This document shows positions 38,594 to 49,445 of a stretch of 64,000 bases of DNA, piece by piece. Source of the stretch: Burkholderiales bacterium (GTDB taxonomy: Bacteria > Pseudomonadota > Gammaproteobacteria > Burkholderiales > Casimicrobiaceae); NCBI GenBank assembly GCA_015075645.1, contig JABTUF010000004.1, forward strand, positions 372,001-436,000. The letters run 5' to 3'. Under the pieces are notes generated by a model. It made no database searches. It was not told the DNA's origin and worked only from the letters and a program-made list of their open reading frames with translations. The position numbers and the translations under genes were made by a program. How positions within the stretch are numbered: the stretch's first letter is position 1; each line of letters opens with the position of its first letter.

Positions 38594-39370
38594 TCACGGC
38601 ATGTACTGCCCGCCGTTCACCTCGATGATCTGTCCGGTGACGTAGCCCGACAGCGTGTCCGAGGCGAGGTAGAGGAACGCGCCCGCGCACTCGTCCGCGG
38701 TGCCGAGGCGACCCATCGGGATCGTGCCCCGGAACGATTCGAGCAGCTGCGGCGTCGAGTAGCGCTCGTGGAACGGCGTCTCGATCACGCCGGGCGACAC
38801 CGCGTTCACGCGGATGTCGTCCTTGACGAGTTCGCGCGCCATGCCGCGCGTGAACGTGCTGACGAAGGCCTTCGCCGACGCGTACATCGCGGCGCCGCTG
38901 CCGCCGCCGTTGCGCGCGGCGATGGACGTCACGTTGACGATGCTGCCGCGGCCCGCGCGGCGCATGTGCGGCACCACCGCTGAGATCGCCATCACGACCG
39001 AACGCACGTTGAGGTCGATCACCTCGTCGAAGAACGCGTCGTCGATCTCGGCGACCGGCACGCGTCCCACGAGGCCGCCGGCGTTGTTGACCAGGATGTC
39101 GATGCCGCCGAGCGCGAGCGCGGCATCGTCGATCACGCGGCGCACCGTCGCGGTGTCGGTGACATCCCCGCCGACGAGGTGCGCCTGCCCGCCCGCGAGG
39201 CGCACGTCCGCGGCGACTTCCTCGGCGCGGTTGCGGCTCGCGTTGTAGTGGATGCCGACCTTGCAGCCGGCGCGGGCGAACGCGCGCGCGGCCGCCGCTC
39301 CGATGCCGGTCGACGCGCCGGTGACGAGCACGGACTTGCCGGCGAGGTCGGGGGCGATGCCGTCGTTCAC
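38594..39370 (-). CDS. SDR family oxidoreductase (FabG-like)
   Basis: A 258-residue classical short-chain dehydrogenase. The cofactor loop is VTGASTGIGAAAARAF; NNAG, the catalytic Ser in NVTSIAA and the YASAK motif (Tyr/Lys) are all present. Tyr lies in AAMYASAKAFVSTFTRG. It ends VTGQIIEVNGGQYMP, typical of FabG-like and sugar/acyl dehydrogenases. Arg/Asn residues after strand 2 (HYNASRNRAEE) suggest NADP. The start is GTG 39370 with GGAG six bases upstream. The substrate is unknown. It interrupts the usual prs-rplY pair and is bracketed by repeats, so it looks inserted. Confidence 0.9.
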   Translation of the reverse strand: MNDGIAPDLAGKSVLVTGASTGIGAAAARAFARAGCKVGIHYNASRNRAEEVAADVRLAGGQAHLVGGDVTDTATVRRVIDDAALALGGIDILVNNAGGLVGRVPVAEIDDAFFDEVIDLNVRSVVMAISAVVPHMRRAGRGSIVNVTSIAARNGGGSGAAMYASAKAFVSTFTRGMARELVKDDIRVNAVSPGVIETPFHERYSTPQLLESFRGTIPMGRLGTADECAGAFLYLASDTLSGYVTGQIIEVNGGQYMP

Positions 39371-39380
39371 GCGGGACTCC

Positions 39381-39419
39381 GGAGACGGGAAGGGGGAAGA
39401 GGGAAGGGAGAAGGGGGAA
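39381..39419. repeat. Homopurine tract, third copy
   Basis: A nearly pure purine run of GGGAAGGGGGAAGAGGG-type words lies in the 69-base gap between prs and the SDR gene. It is the same word set as the tracts at 5142-5423. It has no obvious function; it could form triplex DNA. Confidence 0.75.
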
Positions 39420-39439
39420 TGCGCGCCTGCGGCGACTCG

Positions 39440-40390
39440 TCAGTCGATGAAGAGCGAGGACACCGACTCCTCGTTCGAGATGCGCGTGATCGTCTCGGCG
39501 ATGAGCTGCGCGCAGGAGAGCTGGCGGATGCGCGGGCACGCGCGCGCCTCCTCGGAGAGCGGGATCGTGTCGGTCACGACGATCTCGTCCAGGTCGGAGC
39601 CGGCGATGCGCGCGATGGCGCCGCCCGACAGGACCGGGTGCGTGCAGTACGCGGCGACCTTCTTCGCGCCGTGTTCCTTGAGCGCGGTGGCTGCCTTGCA
39701 CAGCGTGTTCGCCGTGTCGACGATGTCGTCCATGATCACGCAGCTCCGGCCGTCGACGTCGCCGATGATGTTCATCACCTCGGCGACGTTCGCCTTCGGG
39801 CGGCGCTTGTCGATGATCGCGAGGTCGGAGTCGAGCCGCTTCGCGATCGCGCGCGCGCGCACGACGCCGCCGACGTCCGGCGAGACGATCAGCAGGTTCT
39901 CGTAGTTCTGCTTCCACAGGTCGCCCAGCAGGATCGGCGTCGCGTAGACGTTGTCCACCGGAATGTTGAAGAAGCCCTGGATCTGGTCGGCGTGCAGGTC
40001 CATCACCATCACGCGGTCGACGCCGACCGTGGTCAGCATGTCGGCGACGACCTTCGCGCTGATCGCGACGCGCGCCGAGCGCGGGCGCCGGTCCTGCCGC
40101 GCGTAGCCGAAGTAGGGGATCGCGGCGGTGATGCGCGACGCGGACGCGCGCTTCAACGCATCGACCATCACCATGACTTCCATCAGGTTGTCGTTGGTCG
40201 GCTGGCAGGTGGACTGCAGCACGAACACGTCGCGGCCGCGGACGTTCTCCAGCAGTTCGACCATCACCTCGCCGTCGGAGAACTTGCCGACGATCGCGCG
40301 CCCGAGGCTGATGTTCAGGTGCCGGCAGACCGCTTCGGCGAGCTTCGGGTTGGCGTTGCCGGTGAAGACGCGCATCCGTTCGTAGGCCAT
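39440..40390 (-). CDS. prs: Ribose-phosphate pyrophosphokinase
   Basis: A 316-residue class I PRPP synthase, which makes PRPP from ribose 5-phosphate and ATP for nucleotide, His and Trp synthesis. Motifs: [29 protein letters not shown], the flexible-loop KRRPKANV, and the PRPP-binding [18 protein letters not shown]. Start ATG 40390. It lies 73 bases downstream of tRNA-Gln and ispE, the standard betaproteobacterial order. Confidence 0.97.
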   Translation of the reverse strand: MAYERMRVFTGNANPKLAEAVCRHLNISLGRAIVGKFSDGEVMVELLENVRGRDVFVLQSTCQPTNDNLMEVMVMVDALKRASASRITAAIPYFGYARQDRRPRSARVAISAKVVADMLTTVGVDRVMVMDLHADQIQGFFNIPVDNVYATPILLGDLWKQNYENLLIVSPDVGGVVRARAIAKRLDSDLAIIDKRRPKANVAEVMNIIGDVDGRSCVIMDDIVDTANTLCKAATALKEHGAKKVAAYCTHPVLSGGAIARIAGSDLDEIVVTDTIPLSEEARACPRIRQLSCAQLIAETITRISNEESVSSLFID

Positions 40391-40463
40391 GAAAGCTCGC
40401 GCCGTGGGTCAAACGATGCGGGCAGGCCCCCGATTCTCCGGCGGCCTGCCCGACGCGTCACGA

Positions 40464-40540
40464 TGGCTGGGGAGGAAGGATTCGAACCCTCGTATGCCGG
40501 AATCAAAATCCGGTGCCTTAACCAGCTTGGCGACTCCCCA
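40464..40540 (-). tRNA. tRNA-Gln (anticodon TTG)
   Basis: A 77-base cloverleaf including an encoded CCA. The acceptor stem TGGGGAG pairs with CTCCCCA. The anticodon loop within CCGGATTTTGATTCCGG gives TTG, and the T arm GAGGGTTCGAATCCTTC is regular. It sits between ispE and prs, the conserved place for this tRNA in Betaproteobacteria. Confidence 0.97.
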
Positions 40541-40622
40541 GCGGAAACCGGCGCGAAGGTCACCGACCCTCGTCGCGCGAGGACCGCCGGATCCCCGCAC
40601 ACCCCGCTACCCACCCGAGACT

Positions 40623-41456
40623 CTACGCGAACGCGGCGAGCGGATGCCGCGCCAGCGTGCGGACGACGCGGACGACGAGACCCGCGGGGGCACCGCGGGC
40701 CGCGTTTCGCGCGTCGGCTTCGCGCGCGAACGGCGCGTACACGCACGCGCCCGAGCCGGTCATCCTCGCCTGCGGCGACAGCTTCGTCAGGGCCGCGAGC
40801 GCGCTGGCCACCGCCGGATGACGGGCGCTACAGGCGCCTTCGAGATCGTTCCGGCCGTAACCCTCGGAAAAGACTTCCATTTTCGTCGAGCGCGTCGAGC
40901 GTGTCAATTCCGGGGCCGCGAAGATCGTCGCGGTCGCGACGGTGTCGTCGGGGAAGGCCAGCAGCAGGTGGGCCGTCGCCATCGTCATCGCCGTCAGGCG
41001 TTCGCCGATCCCGCGCGCGAGCGCGGTCTCGCCGAAGAGGAAGAACGGCACGTCGGCGCCGAGCGTCGCCCCGATCTCGATCAGCGCCGTGCGCGGCAGG
41101 CGCAGCGCCCACAGGCGGTTGAGCGCGAGGAGCGTCGACGCGGCGTCGGAACTCCCGCCGCCCAGTCCCGCGCCCATCGGAATCGCCTTGTCGATGCGGA
41201 TCTCGGCGCCGCGCCGCGTCCCGGCGGCCTCTTTGAGCGCGCGCGCCGCGCGGATCGCGAGATCGTCGTCCGCCGCGACACCGGGCACGTCGTTCGTGCG
41301 GACGATCGCCCCGTCCTCGCGCGTCTGCAGCGTGAGCGTGTCGGCGAGATCGACCAGCGCGAACAGCGACTCGAGCGTGTGGTAGCCGTCGTCCCGCCGT
41401 CCGGTGACGTGCAGGAACAGGTTCACTTTCGCGGGGGCGGGGACGACCAGACGCAT
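40623..41456 (-). CDS. ispE: 4-diphosphocytidyl-2-C-methyl-D-erythritol kinase
   Basis: A 277-residue GHMP kinase of the MEP isoprenoid pathway. The N-terminus VPAPAKVNLFLHVTGRRDDG carries the conserved Lys, and the ATP loop is PMGAGLGGGSSDAAS. FFLFGETALARGIGE and the C-terminal MTGSGACVYAPF complete the family pattern. It follows lolB by 63 bases, the normal lolB-ispE arrangement in this group. Confidence 0.96.
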   Translation of the reverse strand: MRLVVPAPAKVNLFLHVTGRRDDGYHTLESLFALVDLADTLTLQTREDGAIVRTNDVPGVAADDDLAIRAARALKEAAGTRRGAEIRIDKAIPMGAGLGGGSSDAASTLLALNRLWALRLPRTALIEIGATLGADVPFFLFGETALARGIGERLTAMTMATAHLLLAFPDDTVATATIFAAPELTRSTRSTKMEVFSEGYGRNDLEGACSARHPAVASALAALTKLSPQARMTGSGACVYAPFAREADARNAARGAPAGLVVRVVRTLARHPLAAFA

Positions 41457-41519
41457 GGAGTCAGGGCCGCACGGTTTCGGGGCGCGGGGTGTCGAGACGA
41501 ACGCCGTTGCCGCGCAATG

Positions 41520-42089
41520 CTACGGCGCGGGCCCCGCCCACGCGTCGATGACGATGCGCACGTCGATGTCCGGATAGTTCGCCAGCACGCGCTGCGGCCT
41601 CGCCGCATCGCCCGCGTAGGCGTAGACGAGCGCCCAGCCGTCCTGGCGCAGCACGAGGACGCGACCCGCGGCATCGCGCTCGATCGCGTAGCCCGAGCGC
41701 GGGTGCGGCGTCGCTCGGAGCCACCACGCGAGATTCTCGACCGGCAGCGGTGCGCCCAGCGCGCGCGCCGCGAGGCTCTGCGCGTCCGCCGCGTGCTCGA
41801 CCCGACCGTCGGAGAACACGATCGACGCGCCGCCCGGGTCGCGGGTCAGGCGTGCGAGCGTGGCGCCCATCGGCGTCGCGAGGCCGATGGCGTCATGGCC
41901 GGGACGGTGCTCCCAGCGGAAGTGCGCCGCGACGCCCTCGCCTCCGCGCTTCGCGGAGAGGCGCCCGCTCGCGTCGAACGCGGCATCCGCGGTGTCGACC
42001 GGCGCGTCGACGACCGCCGGGGGCGGCAGGCTCGCGCACGCGGCGAGCGCGAGCGCGCAGGCGACGACGAATCGGCGGGCGTGGCGCAG
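41520..42089 (-). CDS. lolB: Outer-membrane lipoprotein LolB
   Basis: About 189 residues. LolB receives lipoproteins from LolA and inserts them in the outer membrane. The signal peptide and lipobox read VVACALALAACASLPP with the lipidated Cys, followed by FDASGRLSAKRGGEGVAAHF, the first beta strands of the LolA/LolB barrel, and LAWWLRATPHPRSGYAIERD. No in-frame ATG, GTG or TTG exists near the expected start. CTG 42089 gives LRHARRFVVACALAL, a normal lipoprotein N-terminus. ATA at 42095, overlapping the TPR stop, is the alternative. This makes the start uncertain, but the protein identity is firm from content and from the neighbours TPR and ispE. Confidence 0.85.
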   Translation of the reverse strand: MRHARRFVVACALALAACASLPPPAVVDAPVDTADAAFDASGRLSAKRGGEGVAAHFRWEHRPGHDAIGLATPMGATLARLTRDPGGASIVFSDGRVEHAADAQSLAARALGAPLPVENLAWWLRATPHPRSGYAIERDAAGRVLVLRQDGWALVYAYAGDAARPQRVLANYPDIDVRIVIDAWAGPAP

Positions 42090-42091
42090 GG

Positions 42092-43861
42092 CTATCGCGA
42101 CAGGCGCTTGACGGTCTCGAGCAGCACCGGATGGTCGGGCGAGGACAGGAGCTGCGCCGCCCAGACTTCCTTCGCGCGATCCCGCTCGCCCTTGTTCCAC
42201 AGCACCTCGCCCAGGTGGGCCGCGATCTCCGCGTCCGGTCGGTTCGCGAACGCGCGGCGCAGGTACGCCTCCGCCTCGTCGTAGCGTCCGAGCTTGAAGA
42301 GCGCCCAGCCCATGCTGTCGAGGATGAACGGGTCGTCGGGCGCGAGCTTCAGCGCCTTCTCGATCAGCGCGCGGCCCTCCTCGATGCGCGTGGTGCGGTC
42401 GACCAGCGTGTAGCCGAGCGCGTTCAACGACTGCGCGTCGTCCGGCTTCAGCTCGATCAGGCGCCTCAACCGCGCCTCCGCGACGTCGATGCGGTCGAGC
42501 TTCTCGGCGACCATCGCGCTGTCGTAGATCAGGTCCGCTGAATCCGGATGGTCGGCGAGGCCCTTCTCGAGGAGCGCGTACGCCCCGGTCTGGTCGCCCG
42601 CCTCGCGCAGGAGCGACGCCTCGGCCTGGATCACCTGGATGCGCTGCTCGATCGTGACCGCCGGGAGGTCGGCGAGCCACCTGCGTCCTTCGTCGACCTT
42701 GCCCTGCTTGCCGTACATCGCGCCGATGCGCAGTTTCGCGAGCCAGGCGCGCTCGCCTTCCGCGACCTTCTTGTAGCGCTCGATCGCGACGTCGTAGCGC
42801 TTCTGGTCCTCGGCGATCTGCGCGAGATAGAGCTGCGCGCTGCCGTCGTCGCCGCGCGCCGCGAGAGCGCCGAACTGCGCCTCGGCGGCCGGCCAGTCCT
42901 TCATCTGGTAGGAGAGGATCGCGACGCCCATCCTGTACTCGCGAACGTCCGGCTCCTCGGAGGCGAGTTCCTCGAAGATGGCGCGCGCTTCCGGCAGGCG
43001 CTTCTGCTCGACGTAGGCCTGCGCGAGCGCACCGCGCACCGGCCGCGACTTCGGGTTCGCCGCGAGGAAGCTCTTGAGCCACGCGACGGCCTCGTCGTTG
43101 CTGCGCTTGCCGAGGATCTCCGCCTTGAGGAGTGCCGCCCGCTCCCAATCCGGCTTCAACGCCAGCGCGCGATCGACGCCCGCGAGCGCCGCACCCGCCA
43201 TCGCCGCATCCGCGGGGCCGGTGTTGAACGCCGCGAGCGCGACCGCGTACTGCGCTTCCGGCGACGACGCGTAGGGCGCGGCCAGGTCGCGGATCATGTC
43301 GTAGACCGCGGCCTTGTCGTCCTGGCGCGCGAAGGCGCGGTTCAACTGCAGGAACGCTTCCCCCACCCCCGCACCCGAGAGCGCCTGGTCGGCGAGCAGC
43401 TTCTCGAGCCGGGTCTTGAGGTCGTCCTCGTCGGGGGCCGCCGGGTCGCGTTCGCGCGGACCCGCGGCGCCGGAAGCGAGCGCCTGCAGGATGCGCTGCG
43501 GACGTTCCGCGTCGGGCGCGAGTTCGCGCCACAGGCGCGCGGCCTGTTCCGCCGTGGCGCGCTGCCGCGTCGCATACGCGATCTCGGTCGCGCGTCGCGC
43601 GAGATTGACGTCGTTCAGTTCGCGGGCGGCCTCGAGATACGCGCGCGCCGCGACCGCGGGGTCGCCACGCTGCAACGCGATGTCGGCGAGGAGCAACCGG
43701 TAGAAAAGGTCGGCGTTGAGGCCGGTCGGCAGGTTTGCCGACGGTTCGCCCGTCCCCGGTGCGGGTGCAGGCGCCTGTCCGGGAACCCGCGACGATGTGG
43801 CCATCGCCGCGACGGCCAGGACCAGCAGGATCGTCCGGGAACGGAAGGGGTGAAGCTTCAT
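42092..43861 (-). CDS. Exported tetratricopeptide-repeat protein
   Basis: 589 residues from ATG 43861. A signal peptide (about 1-30, RTILLVLAVAAMATSSRVPG) and a Pro/Ala-rich linker come first. Many TPR units follow, for example ADLFYRLLLADIALQRGDPA, LNALGYTLVDRTTRIEEGRA and ILDSMGWALFKLGRYDEAEA. The protein is likely periplasmic or attached to the outer membrane and acts as a protein-protein scaffold. It overlaps or abuts lolB, a conserved order in Betaproteobacteria, which suggests a link to envelope biogenesis. The exact partner is not known. Confidence 0.9.
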   Translation of the reverse strand: MKLHPFRSRTILLVLAVAAMATSSRVPGQAPAPAPGTGEPSANLPTGLNADLFYRLLLADIALQRGDPAVAARAYLEAARELNDVNLARRATEIAYATRQRATAEQAARLWRELAPDAERPQRILQALASGAAGPRERDPAAPDEDDLKTRLEKLLADQALSGAGVGEAFLQLNRAFARQDDKAAVYDMIRDLAAPYASSPEAQYAVALAAFNTGPADAAMAGAALAGVDRALALKPDWERAALLKAEILGKRSNDEAVAWLKSFLAANPKSRPVRGALAQAYVEQKRLPEARAIFEELASEEPDVREYRMGVAILSYQMKDWPAAEAQFGALAARGDDGSAQLYLAQIAEDQKRYDVAIERYKKVAEGERAWLAKLRIGAMYGKQGKVDEGRRWLADLPAVTIEQRIQVIQAEASLLREAGDQTGAYALLEKGLADHPDSADLIYDSAMVAEKLDRIDVAEARLRRLIELKPDDAQSLNALGYTLVDRTTRIEEGRALIEKALKLAPDDPFILDSMGWALFKLGRYDEAEAYLRRAFANRPDAEIAAHLGEVLWNKGERDRAKEVWAAQLLSSPDHPVLLETVKRLSR

Positions 43862-44000
43862 CGGAAGGAGGCCCTCGGGCCGCGGATCCATCGGCCGAAC
43901 GGTCGATCTTAGGCTAAATTGGGTTGGCCGCCGACAGGACCCCGCGCCGTGCGGGGCGAGCCCCCCGGCCGCTCTTCGAATCGCCCGCCGCGCCCGCGTC

Positions 44001-44837
<837 letters not shown>

Positions 44838-45021
44838 GCCTCGAGGGCCCCTCCAGGATCGACGCCGTCGGCCCGGGGCGAAGCGCCGACCGGCACGCCG
44901 GGCGGCGAGACATGCCCCGCGCCGCAAGTCCCCGACGGCACAACTCATGCTTGCAGCTTGCGTGCTACAGTCGCCGCCCACCCCGCGTCGTCGCGGGCGG
45001 CGGAATCCGGCGGGAGAACGG

Positions 45022-46989
45022 ATGCACAGAGCACGCGAACTCGCGGCGCGGTTCGAGGCCTACGGCGACTGGCGCCGGCGCCTGTCCTCGGGCGTGTCCG
45101 CGCTGCACGCGTGGCTGGGCGAGCAGGAACTCGCCGACGCCCAGACCGACCTGCGCGTCTCCCGGCTGCTCGAACGGCTGCACCAGGACAAGCTCGTCGT
45201 CGCGTTCGTCGCCGAGTTCTCGCGCGGCAAGTCCGAACTCATCAACGCGATCTTCTTCGCCGACTTCGGGGCGCGGCTCCTGCCGTCGGCGGCCGGACGC
45301 ACGACGATGTGCCCGACCGAGATCCTGCACGATCCGTCGCGTCCGCCGTCGATCCGACTGCTGCCGATCGAGACGCGTCTCTCCAACGCGACGGTCGCCG
45401 AGCTCCGGAACTACGCCGACGAATGGGTGACGCTGCCGCTCGATCTTTCCTCCGCCGATAAGATGTCCGACGCGCTCGTGCGCGTCGCGCAGGTGAAGCG
45501 CGTGCCGCTCGACCTCGCGCGCCGCTACGGCCTGCACGACGATGACCTCGCCGCCTCGTTCGAACGGCGCGACGCGGGCAGCGTCGAGATCCCCTGCTGG
45601 CGCCACGCGGTCATCAACTTTCCGCACCCGCTCCTGAAACAGGGGCTCGTGATCCTCGACACTCCCGGCCTCAACGCCATCGGCACCGAGCCGGAGCTGA
45701 CGCTCTCGCTCCTGCCTTCCGCGCATGCGGTGCTGTTCATCCTCGCCGCCGACGCGGGCGTGACGCGCTCCGATCTCGACGTCTGGAAGCAGCACCTCGC
45801 CGGCGCCGATCCCGCCGCGCAGGCGGGGCGCCTCGTGATCCTGAACAAGATCGACGGTCTGTGGGACGGCATGAAGCCGACGCAGGAGGTCGACGCCGAG
45901 ATCGCGCGCCAGGCGCGCCTGTCCGCGCACACGCTCGGCATCCCGGAGACGCAGGTGTTCCCGGTGTCGGCCCAGAAGGCGCTGCTCGCGAAGGTCAACG
46001 GCGACGACGCGCTGCTCGCGAAGAGCCGGCTGCCGGAGCTCGAAGGCGCGCTCTCGGGCAACCTCGTGCCGGCGAAGCGCGAGATCGTCGGCGCGGCGGC
46101 GATGGCCGAGGTGCGCGCGCTGGCGGCGTCGGTCCGCACGATCCTCGACGCGCGCGCGGCCGGCATCGCCGAGCAGCTCGCGGAACTGCAGGCGCTGCGC
46201 GGCAAGAACCGGGACGTCGTCGAGCACATGATGCAGCGCGTGCGCGACGAGAAGGCGTCGTTCGAGCGCGGAATGACGCGCTACTCGGCGTTGCGCACGG
46301 TCTTCGCACAGCAGACGACCGCGCTCGACGGCATCATCGGGCTCACGGCGTTGCGCGCCAACGCGGGCCGCACGCGCCGCGCGATCGAGGCGAGCCTGTT
46401 CACCAAGGGCGTGCGCGGGGCGATGAACGAGTTCTTCGCGCAGATCCGCGCGGACCTCGAGGCCGCCGGACGCAAGGCGACCGAGATCCACGACATGATG
46501 GGCGCGATGTACGCGCGCTTCGCGAAGGAGCACAACCTCGAGCGCTTCGTTCCGCCGCCGTTCTCGATGCTCAAGTACATGAAGGAGGTCGAGCGGCTCG
46601 AGCGCGCCTACCAGCAGCACATCAACACGCTGTGGAACATGGCGTCGAAGGCCAAGTTCCCGCTGATGAAGCGGTTCTTCGAGACGGTGGCGTCGCGGGT
46701 GCGGCACCTCTACGACATCGCGAACCGGGACATCGACGCCTGGCTCAAGTCGGTCATGTCGCCGCTCGAGACGCAGGTGCGCGAGCACCAGGTGCAGTTG
46801 CGCCGGCGCCTCGAGAGCATCAAGCGCATCCACCGGGCGAGCGACGAGCTCGAGGACCGGATCGCCGAGCTCGCGTCGGCGGGCGAGGCGCTCGACCACC
46901 AGGCCCGCGCGCTCGACGAGCGCGTCGGCGCGATCGACGAGATCGCGGTCGGGGCGGACGCGTTCCCGCGCGCGGCGAACGCGGCCTGA
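45022..46989 (+). CDS. Dynamin-like GTPase family protein
   Basis: 655 residues from ATG 45022 with GGGAGA upstream. The GTPase domain (about 50-330) has a P-loop written AEFSRGKSELINAIF (the first Gly of GxxxxGKS is Ala or Glu), G3 LDTPGLNAIG and G4 LNKIDGLWD. The rest is mostly helical with long coiled-coil stretches (LRRRLESIKRIHRASDELED), as in bacterial dynamin-like proteins. No clear transmembrane paddle was seen, though PPPFSMLKYMKEVERLERAY may contact membrane. Roles of relatives include membrane remodelling and stress repair. It is probably a single-gene unit, 184 bases after mutM. Confidence 0.85.
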   Translation: MHRARELAARFEAYGDWRRRLSSGVSALHAWLGEQELADAQTDLRVSRLLERLHQDKLVVAFVAEFSRGKSELINAIFFADFGARLLPSAAGRTTMCPTEILHDPSRPPSIRLLPIETRLSNATVAELRNYADEWVTLPLDLSSADKMSDALVRVAQVKRVPLDLARRYGLHDDDLAASFERRDAGSVEIPCWRHAVINFPHPLLKQGLVILDTPGLNAIGTEPELTLSLLPSAHAVLFILAADAGVTRSDLDVWKQHLAGADPAAQAGRLVILNKIDGLWDGMKPTQEVDAEIARQARLSAHTLGIPETQVFPVSAQKALLAKVNGDDALLAKSRLPELEGALSGNLVPAKREIVGAAAMAEVRALAASVRTILDARAAGIAEQLAELQALRGKNRDVVEHMMQRVRDEKASFERGMTRYSALRTVFAQQTTALDGIIGLTALRANAGRTRRAIEASLFTKGVRGAMNEFFAQIRADLEAAGRKATEIHDMMGAMYARFAKEHNLERFVPPPFSMLKYMKEVERLERAYQQHINTLWNMASKAKFPLMKRFFETVASRVRHLYDIANRDIDAWLKSVMSPLETQVREHQVQLRRRLESIKRIHRASDELEDRIAELASAGEALDHQARALDERVGAIDEIAVGADAFPRAANAA

Positions 46990-47020
46990 CACGGACCCGG
47001 CGCGCCGGCCGCCGCGGGGA

Positions 47021-48326
<1,306 letters not shown>

Positions 48327-48441
48327 GGAGGGATGCGCTCGCTCGGGGGATGGAGGCGACCGCGCCGCCGGTCCGCCGCGTCGGGCGCTCGCGCCGGCCT
48401 CGGCCGGTAGAATTCGATTCTAACGTTTGCATGCCCCGCCG

Positions 48442-49410
48442 ATGTTCGACCTGTTCAAGCGCAAGCCCGCCGAAACCCCGCCCGTCGAGGAACCCCCGAA
48501 ACGCTCGTGGAGCGAACGGCTCGCCGGCGGCCTCGCGGCGTCGCGCGACCGGCTCTCCGGCGCGCTCGCCGGCGTCTTTCGCCGTCGCGCGCTCGACGAC
48601 GAAGCGCTCGACGAACTCGAGTCCGCGCTCCTCACCTCGGACGTCGGCGTCGCGGCGACCGCGCATCTCATCGAGGACCTGAAGGCCCGCTACCGCCGCG
48701 CCGGGGCGAACGCCGATCCCCGCGCGCTCTTGCGCGAGTCGCTCGTCGCGCTGCTCGCACCGCTCGAGCAGCCGTTCGCGATCGGCGCGGAGCGGCCGTT
48801 CGTGATCATGATCGCGGGCGTGAACGGGGCGGGGAAGACCACCTCGATCGGCAAGCTCGCCAAGTGGCTGCAGGGGCAGGGCCTGACGGTGCTCCTCGCT
48901 GCCGGCGACACCTTCCGGGCGGCGGCACGCGAGCAACTCGCTGCCTGGGGCGAGCGCAACGGCGTCGCGGTGATCGCGCAGGCGGGCGGCGACCCGGCGG
49001 CGGTCGCGTTCGACGCGGTGGCGGCCGCAGCTGCCCGCGGCATCGACGTCGTGCTCGCCGACACCGCCGGACGCCTGCCGACCCAGGCGAACCTGATGGA
49101 TGAACTCGCGAAGGTCCGGCGCGTGATCGGCAAGGCGAAGGACGGCGCGCCGCACGCCGTGCTCCTCGTCCTCGACGCGAACACCGGCCAGAACGCGCTC
49201 TCGCAGGTCGCGGCGTTCGACCGCGCGGCAGGACTCACCGGCCTCGTCCTCACCAAGCTCGACGGCAGCGCCAAGGGAGGGGTCGTCGCGGCGATCGCCC
49301 GCGAGCACCCGATCCCGCTGGCGTTCATCGGCGTGGGCGAAGGCATCGACGATCTGCGGCCGTTCAGGGCGTCCGAGTTCGTCGACGCGCTGCTGCCGCC
49401 CGCGGCCTAG
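48442..49410 (+). CDS. ftsY: Signal recognition particle receptor FtsY
   Basis: 322 residues from ATG 48442 (MFDLFKRKPAETPP). The acidic/proline N-terminal A region is short; the N domain covers about 25-110 and the G domain the rest. GTPase motifs: GVNGAGKTTSIGKLA, GDTFRAAAREQL, DTAGRLPTQANLMDEL and TKLDGSAKGG. It docks SRP-ribosome complexes at the inner membrane. A TAGAAT -10 lies at 48408-48413. It is usually followed by ftsE-ftsX; here a repeat array follows. Confidence 0.97.
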   Translation: MFDLFKRKPAETPPVEEPPKRSWSERLAGGLAASRDRLSGALAGVFRRRALDDEALDELESALLTSDVGVAATAHLIEDLKARYRRAGANADPRALLRESLVALLAPLEQPFAIGAERPFVIMIAGVNGAGKTTSIGKLAKWLQGQGLTVLLAAGDTFRAAAREQLAAWGERNGVAVIAQAGGDPAAVAFDAVAAAAARGIDVVLADTAGRLPTQANLMDELAKVRRVIGKAKDGAPHAVLLVLDANTGQNALSQVAAFDRAAGLTGLVLTKLDGSAKGGVVAAIAREHPIPLAFIGVGEGIDDLRPFRASEFVDALLPPAA

Positions 49411-49445
49411 CGGGGAATGAGCCGACATCCCGTTGGCGCGACACC

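Noticed and set aside
40464..40540. tRNA-Gln as an integration site for a genomic island
   Set aside because: Both flanks (ispE, prs) are core genes in the standard order, and no direct repeat of the tRNA end was seen.
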